Shown here piece after piece: positions 5,149-6,162 of a stretch of 6,162 nucleotides of DNA. Origin of the DNA: Rhizobacter sp. Lineage in GTDB: Bacteria; Pseudomonadota; Gammaproteobacteria; Burkholderiales; Burkholderiaceae. Where the stretch lies: contig JACMKW010000666.1 of NCBI GenBank assembly GCA_014379885.1, forward strand, positions 1 to 6,162. Direction: 5' to 3'. Position 1 is the first letter of the stretch, and every line of letters starts with the position of its first letter. The notes under the pieces are model-generated. The model saw only the letters and a program-made list of their open reading frames with translations, searched no databases and had not been told where the DNA came from. The translations under genes were made by a program, and so were the position numbers.

Positions 5149-6162
5149 TCAGCTTGCCAGTCGCTCTTCCAGCTTGGCCTTGGCAGCTGTCAGCTCGGCA
5201 GGCAGGTGATACGCCAGTTGGGTGAACAGCTCCGTGTGCAGATCGAGCTCAGCGCGCCATGCGGCCTTGTCGATGTGCGTCACTTGATCGAACTGGGCTT
5301 GAGAGAAGTCCAGCCCCTTCCAGCTCAAGTCTTGGTAGGTCGGGCTGATGCCGAAGATGTTTTCGACGCCCTGACCCTGGCCCTCAACACGCTCCAGCAT
5401 CCACTTCAGCACACGCATGTTCTCGCCGTAGCCTGGCCAGACGAACTTGCCGTCGTCGCCCTTGCGGAACCAGTTGACGCAGTAGACCTTGGGCAACTTG
5501 CCGCCTTCGGCTTCGAGCTTCGTGCCCAAATCGAGCCAGTGCTGAAAATAGTCGCTCATGTTGTAGCCCATGAACGGCAGCATGGCGAACGGGTCACGGC
5601 GCACCACGCCTTGCTGGCCGGCAGCCGCAGCAGTGGTTTCGGAACCCATGGTCGCAGCCATGTAGACGCCTTCAACCCAATTGCGCGCTTCAGTCACGAG
5701 CGGCACGGTGGTCGAGCGGCGGCCGCCGAAGATGATGGCGTCGAGCGGCACACCGGCGGGGTTGTCCCACTCGGCATCGAGTGCAGGGTTGTTGATGGCC
5801 GACACGGTGAAGCGGGCATTGGGGTGCGAGGCCTTGGCACCAGTTTCCTTGGCGAGCTTGGGCGTCCAGTCCTTGCCTTGCCAGTCGGTCAGGTGCGCCG
5901 GCGGGGTGTCGGTCATGCCTTCCCACCACACATCGCCGTCATCGGTGAGCGCCACGTTGGTGAAGATCACATCGCGCTTCAAACTGTCCATGCAGTTCGA
6001 GTTTGTCTTGGTGTTGGTGCCCGGGGCCACGCCGAAGTAGCCGGCTTCGGGGTTGATGGCGTACAGGCGCCCGTCTGGCCCGACGCGCATCCACGCGATG
6101 TCGTCACCCACTGTCCAGATCTTCCAGCCTTTGAATCGCTCGGGCGGGATCATCATGGCGAA
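5149..6162 (-). CDS. pckG: Phosphoenolpyruvate carboxykinase (GTP), C-terminal 337 residues
   Basis: The enzyme (EC 4.1.1.32) converts oxaloacetate and GTP into phosphoenolpyruvate, CO2 and GDP, the entry step of gluconeogenesis, in the cytoplasm. The visible part begins FAMMIPP, directly after the position of the P-loop (GKTNLAMM in relatives), so the P-loop and the N-terminal half lie beyond the window. Conserved blocks follow in order: [50 protein letters not shown], the mobile lid [26 protein letters not shown] and the guanine-binding region [20 protein letters not shown]. The order and content match the GTP type and not the ATP type (PckA). The full protein is usually about 600-620 residues. 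The frame is intact to a normal stop. The gene ends 20 bases before the shared bidirectional terminator; its promoter is not in the window. Confidence 0.97.
   Translation of the reverse strand, partial: FAMMIPPERFKGWKIWTVGDDIAWMRVGPDGRLYAINPEAGYFGVAPGTNTKTNSNCMDSLKRDVIFTNVALTDDGDVWWEGMTDTPPAHLTDWQGKDWTPKLAKETGAKASHPNARFTVSAINNPALDAEWDNPAGVPLDAIIFGGRRSTTVPLVTEARNWVEGVYMAATMGSETTAAAAGQQGVVRRDPFAMLPFMGYNMSDYFQHWLDLGTKLEAEGGKLPKVYCVNWFRKGDDGKFVWPGYGENMRVLKWMLERVEGQGQGVENIFGISPTYQDLSWKGLDFSQAQFDQVTHIDKAAWRAELDLHTELFTQLAYHLPAELTAAKAKLEERLAS

Overview
The window looks like an ordinary chromosomal stretch of a GC-rich betaproteobacterium. The best guess is Burkholderiales, probably the family Comamonadaceae. 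This is inferred from the GC-rich coding style, the protein families present and the style of the TetR and LysR proteins; no rRNA or other marker gene is available to confirm it. Seven protein genes are supported. Two of them run off the window edges. No tRNA, rRNA, CRISPR array, insertion sequence or phage gene is visible, and no stretch longer than 300 bases lacks a gene.

Left block (1-2121): two fasciclin (FAS1) genes lie head to tail on the minus strand. The upstream one (356-1306) encodes a lipoprotein with two FAS1 domains. The downstream one (1-305, cut by the window edge) encodes a secreted protein whose visible part carries one FAS1 domain. A TetR-family regulator (1477-2121) is divergent from them. 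The 170-bp gap between them holds three related, evenly spaced operator-like sites, and a TTGACA -35 box for the FAS1 genes sits among them. The likely picture is a TetR repressor controlling both itself and a small cell-envelope FAS1 operon.

Middle block (2091-3713): a calcineurin-like metallophosphoesterase and a YecA-type (UPF0149) protein with a C-terminal SEC-C zinc motif, both on the minus strand. The phosphoesterase tail overlaps the tetR tail by 31 bp. The 123-bp gap between the phosphoesterase and the SEC-C gene holds a GC-rich palindromic element, which suggests that the phosphoesterase starts at an internal GTG.

Right block (3748-6162): a LysR-type regulator resembling the NahR/DntR group (minus) is divergent from an 82-codon small gene of unknown function (plus). 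Their shared control region carries an inverted repeat whose right half closely matches the NahR recognition sequence as I remember it. The small gene has a strong ribosome binding site and ends at a bidirectional terminator shared with the 3' end of pckG (GTP-dependent phosphoenolpyruvate carboxykinase, minus, N-terminal half outside the window).

I found no clearly new multi-gene system. The two divergent regulator/target control regions and the small gene are the parts most worth a second look.
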